Source of the DNA: Cognaticolwellia beringensis
Lineage (GTDB): Bacteria; Pseudomonadota; Gammaproteobacteria; Enterobacterales; Alteromonadaceae
Assembly: GCF_002076895.1 (NCBI RefSeq)
Contig: NZ_CP020465.1
Coordinates: forward strand, 4,340,001 to 4,404,000
Direction: 5' to 3'
DNA: 64,000 nt
This document shows, in pieces, positions 17,204 through 26,370 of the stretch; positions within the stretch are counted from its first letter, which is position 1, and each line of letters opens with the position of its first letter. The position numbers were made by a program, and so were the translations under genes. The notes beneath the pieces were generated by a model. That model was not told where the DNA came from, made no database searches, and worked only from the letters and a program-made list of their open reading frames with translations.

Positions 17204-17959
17204 TTATTTAATTTCTGGCTTGTTTTTTGATGAATTCATCGTGGGGACTTTTACGGGTTCAAAGCGCGGTCTAAGTTGCCACTTTGCTTTAATCGGTGTT
17301 AAAGGTAATACCCGTTTTTTTGCCACAATAACATACACTGAACCAAAACTTGGAAAGTAGCGTGACGCTATATTATGCCAATGGTTACTTAATACCCCCT
17401 GCGTTATTTGCCCAGATAATGTTGAATGTAAAAACCGCTGATCTAATTGTATTTCAAAACCCATTAAATGTAGCCAATCTTTAACTCGCATGGGTGAAAA
17501 TAATCTTTCATTCCAAGGGTTTTTATGACGTCTGTAAGGTATAAATTGATTAAGACCGGCTAAACTAAAAGGATTGAAACCAGTGATCACTAGATAGCCG
17601 TTCGGTATTAACACTCGGTTAGCTTCACGTACAACATGATGAGGGTCTAGTGAAAATTCCAATGCATGCGCTAATACACAGACATCAATACTGTGTTCCA
17701 ATAAGGGTAAATCATCAATTTCAGCAACCAAATCGCAGTTACTAGGTTGATTGCTTAAGGTTAATTGATGTTTAATAGGACTTTCTGCGCTATCAATTTC
17801 ACCACTTAAGGCACCAATTTTTAGCAAATGATAACCAAAAAATTTAGACCACCAAGGTGCCAATGTTTGATTAATATTAGCGACAATGAGCTCACCATTG
17901 GGTAAATGCTGCCAAGATGTTGGATAATCAGGACGCCTAAACGCGAGTGCTGGCTTCAT
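17204..17959 (-). CDS. yafS: Class I SAM-dependent methyltransferase, YafS-like
   Basis: A 251-residue methyltransferase of the type-11 family. The SAM-binding region is altered from a plain GxGxG; visible motifs are LKIGALSGEI, IDDLPLLEHSIDVCVLAHALEF (motif II/III region) and EANRVLIPNGYLVITGFNPFS. Divergence from gloB followed by mltD reproduces the E. coli yafS-gloB-mltD order, supporting YafS orthology. The substrate is unknown. The 60-base gap to gloB contains both promoters. Confidence 0.85.
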   Translation of the reverse strand: MKPALAFRRPDYPTSWQHLPNGELIVANINQTLAPWWSKFFGYHLLKIGALSGEIDSAESPIKHQLTLSNQPSNCDLVAEIDDLPLLEHSIDVCVLAHALEFSLDPHHVVREANRVLIPNGYLVITGFNPFSLAGLNQFIPYRRHKNPWNERLFSPMRVKDWLHLMGFEIQLDQRFLHSTLSGQITQGVLSNHWHNIASRYFPSFGSVYVIVAKKRVLPLTPIKAKWQLRPRFEPVKVPTMNSSKNKPEIK

Positions 17960-18019
17960 TATATTAAACAGTTGAAAAAATCAGTATAATCATATCATCA
18001 GTATACTCAGGAGCCGCAC

Positions 18020-18829
18020 ATGCAGCAAACTCAAAGCACCACTATTATGAAAGTTTCCATGATAAAGGCCTTTTCAGATAATTATATTTGGGCAATTTCA
18101 TCAAACGCAAGTCAAAACATGGCCTTAGTCGACCCAGGTGACGCCAATGTTTGTATCGAATTTATTGAGCAACAACAATTACAGTTATCAAGTATTTTGA
18201 TCACGCATCATCACGCTGACCATGTTGGTGGTATTAGCAAACTTGTTGAATATTGTAAAAACAAACAATGGCCATTAACCATTTATGGTCCAGAGAGTGA
18301 AAGCATTCCACATTGTGATGTAGCGCTTAATGACAGCCATACTGTAAAGTTGGCCGATTTAGGTTTCGAATTTTCCATTATCGACCTTCCCGGACATACC
18401 AGCGGCCATATTGCTTATCTATCGCACGACAATTTATTTTGTGGCGACACCTTGTTTTCTGGCGGCTGTGGTAGACTTTTCGAAGGTACACCAAGCCAAA
18501 TGCTCTCATCATTAGAGAAGCTTAGTGCATTGCCTGAGCGCACTCACGTATATTGTGCACATGAATACACTCAAGCAAACCTTAACTTTGCCCTAACCGT
18601 TGAGCCTTGTAATAGCGAACTAGTTCATTATTACAATCAAGTACTACAAAAACGCGAACAAGGCATAGCTACTATTCCGACATCTATTATGCTTGAAAAG
18701 AAAATTAATCCTTTTTTACGTAGCCATGAGCCTAGTTTAATGACCAGCGCTAGTGAATACAGTGAAGTTAACGTTGGTGATAAATTGAAAGCCTTTACTA
18801 TTATTCGTGCTTGGAAAGACAATTTTTAA
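18020..18829 (+). CDS. gloB: Hydroxyacylglutathione hydrolase (glyoxalase II)
   Basis: Hydrolyses S-D-lactoylglutathione to D-lactate and glutathione in methylglyoxal detoxification; 269 residues. The metallo-beta-lactamase motif is ITHHHADHVGGI, with further ligands in LPGHTSGHIAYL, FCGDTLFSGGCGRLFEG and CAHEYTQANL. The C-terminal HxxAGK domain region ends NPFLRSHEP. The family usually begins near MIKAFSDNYIW; the ATG at 18020 adds about 14 residues but has an ideal AGGAG site 6 bases upstream, so I keep it. Neighbours yafS and mltD match the enteric order. Confidence 0.95.
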   Translation: MQQTQSTTIMKVSMIKAFSDNYIWAISSNASQNMALVDPGDANVCIEFIEQQQLQLSSILITHHHADHVGGISKLVEYCKNKQWPLTIYGPESESIPHCDVALNDSHTVKLADLGFEFSIIDLPGHTSGHIAYLSHDNLFCGDTLFSGGCGRLFEGTPSQMLSSLEKLSALPERTHVYCAHEYTQANLNFALTVEPCNSELVHYYNQVLQKREQGIATIPTSIMLEKKINPFLRSHEPSLMTSASEYSEVNVGDKLKAFTIIRAWKDNF

Positions 18830-18908
18830 GGCGTTTTTATCGCACAAATCTTGAATAACAGCACTAAATAAGTGACACTGGCACCAAGTAAATTTAAAAA
18901 GACATTGC

Positions 18909-20561
18909 ATGAAGTATAAAACCTTATCTATCGCAACCGTACTATTATTGTCCGGTTGCCAATCAATTTCAAATCAAAACGAATCGAACCAACTTGAAGC
19001 TAACTCAGGAAATCAAGTACTTATAGACGTAGCTTCAGCAGGAGATATTAATCAGGCATTACTGGTTGATGAAGCCATTGACGTTATTCATCCGGTTGCC
19101 GATGGCAATGTCGACCTTGGAAATGACGATCAAGAAAGCTACTTAACCGATGATGTTTGGCAAAGAATTCGCAGTAAACTTCAATTTACAATACCAGAGA
19201 ATCCTCGTGTCGCTAGTCAAAGGGCTTGGTTTGTTAAGCACCCTACATATTTAAATCGTGTTGCAAAACGGGCAGAGCCTTTCTTGTATTACATCGTTGA
19301 AGCTTTGGAAGCGAACGATATACCTATCGAAATTGCTTTATTACCTATTGTTGAAAGCGCATTTGACCCTTTTGCCTACTCCCATGGCCGAGCGTCTGGC
19401 ATGTGGCAATTTGTACCTGGTACAGGCAAACGTTTTGGCATGAAACAAAATTGGTGGTATGACGGACGCCGAGATGTTGTTGCTTCAACCCAAGGTGCTA
19501 TTCAATATTTAAAATATTTAAACAAATTTTTTGATGGCGATTGGATGCTTGCATTAGCAGCATACAACTCCGGTGAAGGTCGGGTAAGACGAGCAGTTAG
19601 AAAAAACCAAAAGAAAAACCTTCCGACCGACTTTTGGTCTCTAGATTTACCCAAAGAAACGCGCGCCTATGTGCCTAAATTATTAGCGTTAGCTGACATT
19701 GTTAAACGTAGCGATGAATTAAAAATTAAATTGCACGAAATTGATAATAGCTCGGTGATCACCCAAGTTGATATTGGTTCACAATTAGATTTAGCCAAAG
19801 CCGCACAATTAGCCGATTTAACTTTAACAGAGTTGCAACGACTCAACCCAGGCTTTAACCGCTGGGCAACCGACCCTGACGGCCCACATCATTTATTGCT
19901 ACCCAATCATAAAATAGCTGCATTTGAGCAAGGCTTAGCAAAATTAAGCAAAAAAGAGCGTTTAGCTTGGCAACGATATAAAATTAAAAGTGGTGACAGT
20001 TTAGGTAAAATCGCACAAAAATTTAATACCGAAATTGATTTGATCAAACAAGTAAATAACGTTAAAGGTAATCAAATTAGAGCAGGTAAATTTTTATTAA
20101 TACCTGTTGCTACGGCTTCATTAGATAGTTATTTGTTGTCTCAAAATCAACGCTTAGCAAAAACACAAAATAAAGTACTGGCTGGTGAAAAGCGCATTCA
20201 TATTGTGAAATCAGGAGATACTTTGTGGGATATAGGTCGTGCCTATAAAGTGTCGACCCGCAGTATTGCAAAATGGAATGCCATGGCACCTAGAGACACT
20301 ATTAAGCCTGGACAAAAGTTGGTTATTTGGCAAAAAACTGACGTTAAAGCACTTACGGCTAATACCCTAACACCGAGTGAACAAGCGATAATGCGTAACA
20401 TTAATTATCGTGTGCGAAAAGGTGATTCATTTGCCCGCATTGCTGATAAATTTAATGTCACGATAAAAGATATAGAGCGATGGAATAGTCTTAATCGTGA
20501 AAAGTATTTACAACCAGGGCAAATGTTAAAGCTGTCTGTTGATGTAACTAATAACATTTAA
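18909..20561 (+). CDS. mltD: Membrane-bound lytic murein transglycosylase D
   Basis: Peptidoglycan-cleaving outer-membrane lipoprotein; 550 residues. A lipoprotein signal ends LLLSGC with the acylated Cys at about residue 17. The SLT (family 1) domain has LPIVESAFDPFAYSHGRASG with the catalytic Glu, GMWQFVPGTGKRFG and ALAAYNSGEGRVRRAV. Three LysM repeats follow: IKSGDSLGKIAQKFN (about 358-400), VKSGDTLWDIGRAYKVS (about 435-478) and VRKGDSFARIADKFNVT (about 502-545). E. coli MltD has two LysM domains, so three is slightly extended. A clear terminator follows. Confidence 0.95.
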   Translation: MKYKTLSIATVLLLSGCQSISNQNESNQLEANSGNQVLIDVASAGDINQALLVDEAIDVIHPVADGNVDLGNDDQESYLTDDVWQRIRSKLQFTIPENPRVASQRAWFVKHPTYLNRVAKRAEPFLYYIVEALEANDIPIEIALLPIVESAFDPFAYSHGRASGMWQFVPGTGKRFGMKQNWWYDGRRDVVASTQGAIQYLKYLNKFFDGDWMLALAAYNSGEGRVRRAVRKNQKKNLPTDFWSLDLPKETRAYVPKLLALADIVKRSDELKIKLHEIDNSSVITQVDIGSQLDLAKAAQLADLTLTELQRLNPGFNRWATDPDGPHHLLLPNHKIAAFEQGLAKLSKKERLAWQRYKIKSGDSLGKIAQKFNTEIDLIKQVNNVKGNQIRAGKFLLIPVATASLDSYLLSQNQRLAKTQNKVLAGEKRIHIVKSGDTLWDIGRAYKVSTRSIAKWNAMAPRDTIKPGQKLVIWQKTDVKALTANTLTPSEQAIMRNINYRVRKGDSFARIADKFNVTIKDIERWNSLNREKYLQPGQMLKLSVDVTNNI

Positions 20562-20647
20562 CGCAGTTTATTTACTAATGCTTAGCAAAACTTTGTGCAT
20601 TGATTTGTGCATTGAGTAACCATTACAAAGTAAGAAATCAGCAATGA

Positions 20648-20676
20648 AAAACGCTAACTAGGTTAGCGTTTTTTTT
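20648..20676 (+). terminator. Intrinsic terminator after mltD
   Basis: AAAACGCTAAC / GTTAGCGTTTT stem with a 3-base loop (TAG) and a run of eight T. Confidence 0.93.
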
Positions 20677-20804
20677 GTCATAAATTTGAGAGCTTCGATT
20701 GCTTATTTTTGTACTCACCTTACTTAGAGTTCTTAAACTTATTTAATGCTCTTTATTCTAAGTATGACTAAAAATTACAAAGCCTTAGAGTTACTATTAC
20801 TTAA

Positions 20805-21995
20805 TTATAGTTCTGCAACACCCTGAGTAATAATATTTTTCGTTTGATTAACAATATCCATTAACGCTTGTTGATCGAATGCTTTAATTCTTGGCGTGTG
20901 AATATGACCGACCGGTAAGGTTAAGTTATGTTGGTCTCGAAGTAGAATACTACGGTATGAGATTTCATTAGACAAATAGCTTCCGCCTGAGCCACTGACT
21001 GAAGTTTGTTTAATTAAGTCAGTTAGTGTTTGACCGTTAAATGTGCCACCAGACAAGGTCGAGACTGTACGATTATCATTAATCTGATACTTACCTGCCC
21101 CTTTTAACATTGACGATATAGGTAAACTAAACTCAACGAATTCTGGCCCGCGTAATTCAGCGTGATTTAACCGAGGTACCAATGGGTTACTTTTTGTCGC
21201 GCCTGTTAACACGTTAAGATTGTCTGGTGCGTTGGCACTGCGTCTTAATGCTGGGTAACGCTCTAAATCAAAATTCTCTCTGCCCATGCTAACTGTTATA
21301 ACCATATCAACTGACTTTTCAGCTATATAAGGGCTTAACAACTCTTCTATCATGCCTTGGTCAAAATCTGCAAAACGCACTGGCACAATTAACACTTCTA
21401 TCTCAGCCGTTTGCCCTTCTAGGCTAACCACTAGGTCATCTAACGATAATGCAACAACCCCTGAAGGGTTGCTCTGGTCAATATATCTGTCGAGGAAAAA
21501 GGGATCAAAACCCGTCAGTAATATTTTTTTATCAGCTTTTTTATCAAATTTTATATCCATTTGACCACGCGATAATAACTCAAGTGACCATAGCAATTTG
21601 TGTTGCTGATTTTCGAATAATTCGGCAAAAGCAGATGAAGAACGTAACGCTTTGCTCATCTGTAAGCGCGCCCAATACAGAGGCCTATCGTCATAATCAT
21701 TTAATTGATTAAAAGACTTTTTGGCATCAGTCCAAAGCCCTGAGCCGTGACGAATAATTAATTGTGTCAGCACAGTGTAGTTAGTGGCTTGATTGATCTG
21801 ATGGGTAAACTTTTCCACACGTGAAGATAGTCTTGTAGCGACATGAGGTAGTTTTTCTATTGCTGTATCAATACGTAACTCTTCAACGGTTAGCTCATCA
21901 AAGTTAATGGCTTCACTATTGGCAGATAAACTGCAGCTAAGCGATATGGCAGCGACAAAGGCTTTAATGCTTATATTATTTATAGTTTTTAACAT
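20805..21995 (-). CDS. Exported pyroglutamyl-peptidase-like (C15) protein without catalytic Cys
   Basis: A 396-residue protein with an N-terminal signal peptide (about 1-28, ending SLSANSEA). From about residue 150 it follows the peptidase C15 fold: ILLTGFDPFFLDRYIDQSNPSG, LIVPVRFADF, VSMGRENFDLERYPALRRSA (catalytic Glu region), STLSGGTFNGQTL and VGHIHTPRI (catalytic His region). In active pyroglutamyl peptidases the third block reads AGTFVCN with the nucleophile; here the position is Gly321 within GGTFNGQT. The family is normally cytoplasmic and about 215 residues; this one is exported and carries an extra N-terminal domain of about 120 residues. It is probably not a Cys peptidase; role unknown. 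Confidence 0.72.
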   Translation of the reverse strand: MLKTINNISIKAFVAAISLSCSLSANSEAINFDELTVEELRIDTAIEKLPHVATRLSSRVEKFTHQINQATNYTVLTQLIIRHGSGLWTDAKKSFNQLNDYDDRPLYWARLQMSKALRSSSAFAELFENQQHKLLWSLELLSRGQMDIKFDKKADKKILLTGFDPFFLDRYIDQSNPSGVVALSLDDLVVSLEGQTAEIEVLIVPVRFADFDQGMIEELLSPYIAEKSVDMVITVSMGRENFDLERYPALRRSANAPDNLNVLTGATKSNPLVPRLNHAELRGPEFVEFSLPISSMLKGAGKYQINDNRTVSTLSGGTFNGQTLTDLIKQTSVSGSGGSYLSNEISYRSILLRDQHNLTLPVGHIHTPRIKAFDQQALMDIVNQTKNIITQGVAEL

Positions 21996-22350
21996 TTATT
22001 GCTCATAATTATGATTAAAATGATAATAAAATAGAAAAATTCTTTTATTTTCATTGATATACTATTTTATTTCATCAATATACTAAAGTATCTATTTGAT
22101 TAAAACTAGCGATTATTAATCTCGAAACATGCACTTTTTAGTTTTTTTTCAAATTAGAGTAAAAATACTATTGATTTATTATCAAATACTGTCAAAGTGT
22201 CATCACAGCAGTACAGCTGAGCAATAATTATTTCTGTAAACATAATCATGTTTACCACGAGATAACAGCGCATAGTACGTTTCAGTAATCATTCTCAAGC
22301 GTATTCATCACACAATTTGTCATTAAAAAATATAAAGGGGTAGCACTTCA
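21996..22350. other. Divergent promoter region of the C15-like gene and asnB
   Basis: 355 AT-rich bases with no ORF of note. The only structure I see is the perfect palindrome GTAAACAT-AATC-ATGTTTAC at 22236-22255, about 95 bases upstream of asnB, which could be a regulator site. AAGGGG precedes the asnB start. Confidence 0.5.
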
Positions 22351-24015
22351 ATGTGTTCGATATTTTGTATATTAGATATTAAAACGGGTGCAGACGCACT
22401 TCGTCCTAAAGCTTTAGAATATTCTCGCTTACTTCGTCATCGTGGTCCAGATTGGTCTGGAATCTACAACAATGACAATGCAATTCTTGTCCATGAACGC
22501 CTGTCAATTGTTGATACTGAACATGGCGCACAACCTTTGTACAACACGGATAAAACAAAAGTTTTAGCGGTTAATGGTGAAATTTACAATCATAAAGCTT
22601 TAGCCAGCCAACATACGCCTGACTATCCTTTTCAAACGGCTTCTGATTGTGAAATTATCATTCCAATGTTTGAAAAGTTTGGCACTGATTTTGTCGACAA
22701 GCTTCAAGGCATGTTTGCCTTTTGTTTATACAATGAAGTCGACAATAGTTACTTAATTGCTCGTGATCACATAGGCATTATTCCACTTTATACCGGTTAT
22801 GACGCTGAAGGTAACTTCTATGTCGCGTCAGAAATGAAAGCATTAATGCCAATTTGTAAAACGGTAGCTGAATTTCCTCCAGGGCATATATTAGATAGCC
22901 GCGTGGGTAAAGTTGAAAAATATTATCAACGCAACTGGCAAAAATACTCTGCAATTAAAGATAACAACACCAGCAAAGACAAAATACGCGAAGCATTAGA
23001 AGAGTCTGTAAAAAGCCATTTAATGACTGACGTACCTTACGGTGTATTACTTTCTGGTGGTTTAGACTCATCATTAATTTCTGCTATTACGCAAAAGTTT
23101 GCTGCTAGACGTATCGAAGAAAACGACTTGTCTGAAGCATGGTGGCCTAAAGTGCACTCTTTTGCTTGTGGCCTTGAAGGTTCACCAGATTTAGTCGCAG
23201 CAAAAACCGTTGCTGATAGCATTGGTACAATACATCATAGTGTTGTCTTTACTGAACAAGAAGGTATCGACGCACTTAAAGAAGTTATCTATCACCTAGA
23301 GACTTACGATGTAACCACTATTCGTGCTTCTACGCCTATGTATTTAATGGCGAGAAAAATAAAAGCTATGGGTATTAAAATGGTACTTTCTGGTGAAGGT
23401 GCTGATGAAATTTTTGGTGGTTATTTATACTTCCATAAAGCGCCAAATGCTCAAGAGTTTCATGAAGAGTTATTACGTAAGCTTGACCGTTTACATAAGT
23501 TCGATTGCCTTCGCGCTAATAAATCAATGTCAGCTTGGGGCATTGAAGCACGGGTACCATTTTTAGATAAAAACTTTATGGATGTTGCCATGCGCATCAA
23601 CCCTGAAGATAAAATGTGTGGCAATGGCAAAATGGAAAAAGCTATTTTACGTGAATCATTTGAAGGTTATTTACCTAAAGAGATTTTATGGCGTCAAAAA
23701 GAGCAATTTTCTGACGGTGTTGGATACTCGTGGATCGATGGCTTAAAAGCCTATGTAGAATCACAAGTAACTGACCAACAGCTTGCCAGTGCTAGCTTTA
23801 AGTTCCCAGTAAATACACCAGACAGTAAAGAAGCTTACTTTTACCGCTGTGTATTCGAAGAGAATTTCCCATTAGCCACTGCGGCTGATTGTGTGATCGG
23901 CGGCAAATCTGTTGCTTGTAGCACACAAGAAGCATTAGCTTGGGATGAAAGCTTTACTAACATGGCTGATCCGTCAGGACGAGCGGTGCAAAGTGTGCAT
24001 AATGATAGTTACTAG
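22351..24015 (+). CDS. asnB: Asparagine synthetase B (glutamine-hydrolysing)
   Basis: Makes asparagine from aspartate with glutamine as nitrogen donor; 554 residues, the same length as E. coli AsnB. The N-terminal glutaminase begins MCSIF with the catalytic Cys2, followed by LRHRGPDWSG, VNGEIYNH and the SDCEIIIPMFEKFG region. The synthetase domain has the PP-loop LLSGGLDSSLISAI, LSGEGADEIFGGYLYF and SAWGIEARVPFLDK. It is divergent from the exported C15-like gene and ends in a strong terminator. Confidence 0.97.
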   Translation: MCSIFCILDIKTGADALRPKALEYSRLLRHRGPDWSGIYNNDNAILVHERLSIVDTEHGAQPLYNTDKTKVLAVNGEIYNHKALASQHTPDYPFQTASDCEIIIPMFEKFGTDFVDKLQGMFAFCLYNEVDNSYLIARDHIGIIPLYTGYDAEGNFYVASEMKALMPICKTVAEFPPGHILDSRVGKVEKYYQRNWQKYSAIKDNNTSKDKIREALEESVKSHLMTDVPYGVLLSGGLDSSLISAITQKFAARRIEENDLSEAWWPKVHSFACGLEGSPDLVAAKTVADSIGTIHHSVVFTEQEGIDALKEVIYHLETYDVTTIRASTPMYLMARKIKAMGIKMVLSGEGADEIFGGYLYFHKAPNAQEFHEELLRKLDRLHKFDCLRANKSMSAWGIEARVPFLDKNFMDVAMRINPEDKMCGNGKMEKAILRESFEGYLPKEILWRQKEQFSDGVGYSWIDGLKAYVESQVTDQQLASASFKFPVNTPDSKEAYFYRCVFEENFPLATAADCVIGGKSVACSTQEALAWDESFTNMADPSGRAVQSVHNDSY

Positions 24016-24050
24016 CACTGTCTAATTAAGATACTTTATTCCACTAGAAG

Positions 24051-24078
24051 AAAAACCGACTTATTAGTCGGTTTTTTT
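24051..24078 (+). terminator. Intrinsic terminator after asnB
   Basis: AAAAACCGAC / GTCGGTTTTT stem, 6-base loop TTATTA, T-run of seven. Confidence 0.93.
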
Positions 24079-24184
24079 GTACAAAATATACGAATTATTA
24101 TAAAGTTACTCTTAACTGTAACTTATATCTATAAGATTAATTTTAATTTAATAGATATTACCCCATTGTTAGTAGGACGCTCTC

Positions 24185-24943
24185 TTGTCAAAACGTGAAG
24201 AACCCGAAATTCCAACGATTAATATCGACCAAGATCAAGTTAAAATGGTGCGTGAGCCCGTGACCAAAGCACAAAAAACCGACAATGCGCGCGCAACACC
24301 GAAAACGACAAAGTCATCGACTTCTTTGCCAAAAACTTTATTGATGTTAATGCCTTATGTTGCATTAGCAGGTACGGCTTGGTATTTCTATCAACAGCAG
24401 CTTAACGTTAATCAGGTTTTAGAAACAAGCGCTGGGCGAATTCAACAGCTAGAAAACCAACTCTCGGCTACCGGTGAAGAAATGGGTGAGTCTACTATTG
24501 CTTTAAAAGTAAAGTTAGAAGCAATCAGTGAAAAAACAGAACTATTATTATCTGAGATGGATAAGCTTTGGGCATCTGCTTGGCGCAAAAATCAACAAGA
24601 AATTAAAGCGTTAAATTCACAAAGTATAAAATTGTCCGAACAACAAGATAAATTCACAAATTCAGTTAACCTACAAAGTAATTCAATCAGTGATTTAAAA
24701 GATAAGATCACCGCAACTGAGTTTTCAATTAATGCTGTCTCAGAGCAAATGATTGCTGTTAGTAGTTTAAAAGCCGAATTAAAAAAATTATCTTCAGAAC
24801 TTAATACCTTAGATGCTAATTCAAAAAGCCGTGATAAACAGCAGATGTTTACTGCAACTACGGTCAATGAATTTGATACGAGCTTACAATTACTCTTAGA
24901 ACGCATGGAGCGGCTAGAAGCGATATTAGCGAGTAAATCTTAG
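24185..24943 (+). CDS. Membrane-anchored coiled-coil protein, unknown function
   Basis: A 252-residue protein starting at TTG with AGGA 6-9 bases upstream; no closer ATG gives a complete protein. It has a charged, proline/threonine-rich N-terminus (1-47), one membrane helix at about 48-66 (TLLMLMPYVALAGTAWYFY), then an almost continuous heptad-rich helix to the C-terminus (QQLENQLSATGEEM, LKDKITATEFSINAVSEQ, LLLERMERLEAILA). Topology suggests a short cytoplasmic tail and a long periplasmic coiled coil. I recognise no family. It is separated from asnB by a terminator and is convergent with pyrD. Confidence 0.8.
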   Translation: MSKREEPEIPTINIDQDQVKMVREPVTKAQKTDNARATPKTTKSSTSLPKTLLMLMPYVALAGTAWYFYQQQLNVNQVLETSAGRIQQLENQLSATGEEMGESTIALKVKLEAISEKTELLLSEMDKLWASAWRKNQQEIKALNSQSIKLSEQQDKFTNSVNLQSNSISDLKDKITATEFSINAVSEQMIAVSSLKAELKKLSSELNTLDANSKSRDKQQMFTATTVNEFDTSLQLLLERMERLEAILASKS

Positions 24944-24985
24944 CTTTTTGCTGCCCTCCAAATAACTTGAATACCTTTGGATATT

Positions 24986-25024
24986 AAAAAAAGGCCATCA
25001 ACTGATACTAGTTAATGGCCTTTT
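24986..25024. terminator. Bidirectional terminator between coiled-coil gene and pyrD
   Basis: AAAAGGCCAT / ATGGCCTTTT stem with a short inner extension (one mismatch), flanked by A-run and T-run, between convergent genes. Confidence 0.88.
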
Positions 25025-25093
25025 AGCTTAAGATAAATGCACGTTCAGGTATTTTCTATTAGGTATTATCTACCAGGTATTATACCAAGTTGA

Positions 25094-26107
25094 TTATTTT
25101 AGTGTTTGAACAATGTCTTTAATCAATTGTGGACCTTGGTATATAAAGCCGGTATAAACTTGTACTAACTTAGCCCCAGCATCGATTTTTTCTTGGGCAT
25201 CTGCACCCGAAGCAATACCACCGACACCAATAATGGGTAATTTATTATCAAGTGCTTTGGCAAGCAATTGGATAACTTCAGTACTTTTTTCTTTAACCGG
25301 TGCCCCACTTAAGCCACCTTGCTCATTACCAAAAGGTAAATGAGCGACTTTGTCGCGCGCTAATGTAGTATTCGTGGCAATTACCCCGTCAATATTATTG
25401 GCAATTAAACATTCAGCAATCGAGTTTACTTCTTCTGCGTTTAAATCTGGCGCTATTTTTACTGCAACGGGCACGTACTTGCCATATTGTTCTGCCAGTG
25501 CCGTTTGTTCGGCTTTTAACGCTGATAACAATTCGTTTAGTGCATCACCATATTGTAAAGAGCGTAAACCCGGTGTGTTTGGTGATGAAATATTTACCGT
25601 AATGTACGTGGCAAAGTCATAAACCTTTCGCATACAATGAATGTAATCATCTTTAGCATGCTCATCTGGTGTATCTTTATTTTTACCTATATTTATACCT
25701 AAAATACCGCTGTACTTAGCTTTTATTACTTGGTCAACGAGATAATCGACCCCTTTATTATTAAATCCCATTCGGTTAATAATGGCATTAGCTTCCGGTA
25801 ATCTAAAAATTCGAGGTTTATCATTACCGGCTTGTGGCCGCGGCGTTACTGTCCCCACTTCAACAAAGCCAAATCCCATGGCTTCGAAAGCTTTAATACA
25901 TTCACCATTTTTATCTAGTCCTGCGGCTAAACCGACGGGATTAGGAAAATTGATCCCCATAACCTCAACGGGCTTATTAGGTACGGTTTGCTTATAAAGC
26001 CTATTGAGTGGCGAAGCGCCGGTTGTTTTAAAGCCTTTAATCGTTAACTCGTGAATTACTTCTGGGTCAAATTTAAAAAACACTTTACGAATAGCTGAGT
26101 AGAACAT
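25094..26107 (-). CDS. pyrD: Dihydroorotate dehydrogenase, quinone-dependent (class 2)
   Basis: Oxidises dihydroorotate to orotate at the inner membrane in pyrimidine synthesis; 337 residues, as in E. coli. The N-terminal amphipathic helix is [21 protein letters not shown] and substrate motifs are [55 protein letters not shown] (class 2 catalytic Ser), ATNTTLAR and GVGGIASG. Monocistronic as far as I can see. Confidence 0.97.
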   Translation of the reverse strand: MFYSAIRKVFFKFDPEVIHELTIKGFKTTGASPLNRLYKQTVPNKPVEVMGINFPNPVGLAAGLDKNGECIKAFEAMGFGFVEVGTVTPRPQAGNDKPRIFRLPEANAIINRMGFNNKGVDYLVDQVIKAKYSGILGINIGKNKDTPDEHAKDDYIHCMRKVYDFATYITVNISSPNTPGLRSLQYGDALNELLSALKAEQTALAEQYGKYVPVAVKIAPDLNAEEVNSIAECLIANNIDGVIATNTTLARDKVAHLPFGNEQGGLSGAPVKEKSTEVIQLLAKALDNKLPIIGVGGIASGADAQEKIDAGAKLVQVYTGFIYQGPQLIKDIVQTLK

Positions 26108-26335
26108 AACACCTCTTTAATTAAATTTATTAATGCCCGAGCGAGAAACCGAACTAATACTAATCTCATTAATTATCTGATCATTTCTATTGGTTAAAAC
26201 AACCAACGACTGCGTGATTTTTTTAATAATTAGAACAGCTAGTTATTAAAAAAGCACCTTATATTTGGCCGTTTTCCCTACGTATAAAATAGATCACCTA
26301 TTTAATAAAATTGGTATAAACATAAACTTGGTGAC

Positions 26336-26362
26336 AAAAAAATCCCCGCTCATGGCGGGGAT
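26336..26362 (-). terminator. Intrinsic terminator after the glutamate dehydrogenase gene
   Basis: On the minus strand ATCCCCGC / GCGGGGAT with a 5-base loop followed by seven T, just after the stop codon at 26371. Confidence 0.93.
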
Positions 26363-26370
26363 CTTAACAC

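Noticed and set aside
22691..22700. TTGTCGACAA palindrome resembling the PrpR operator
   Set aside because: It lies inside asnB coding sequence and is not near any propionate gene; chance occurrence.
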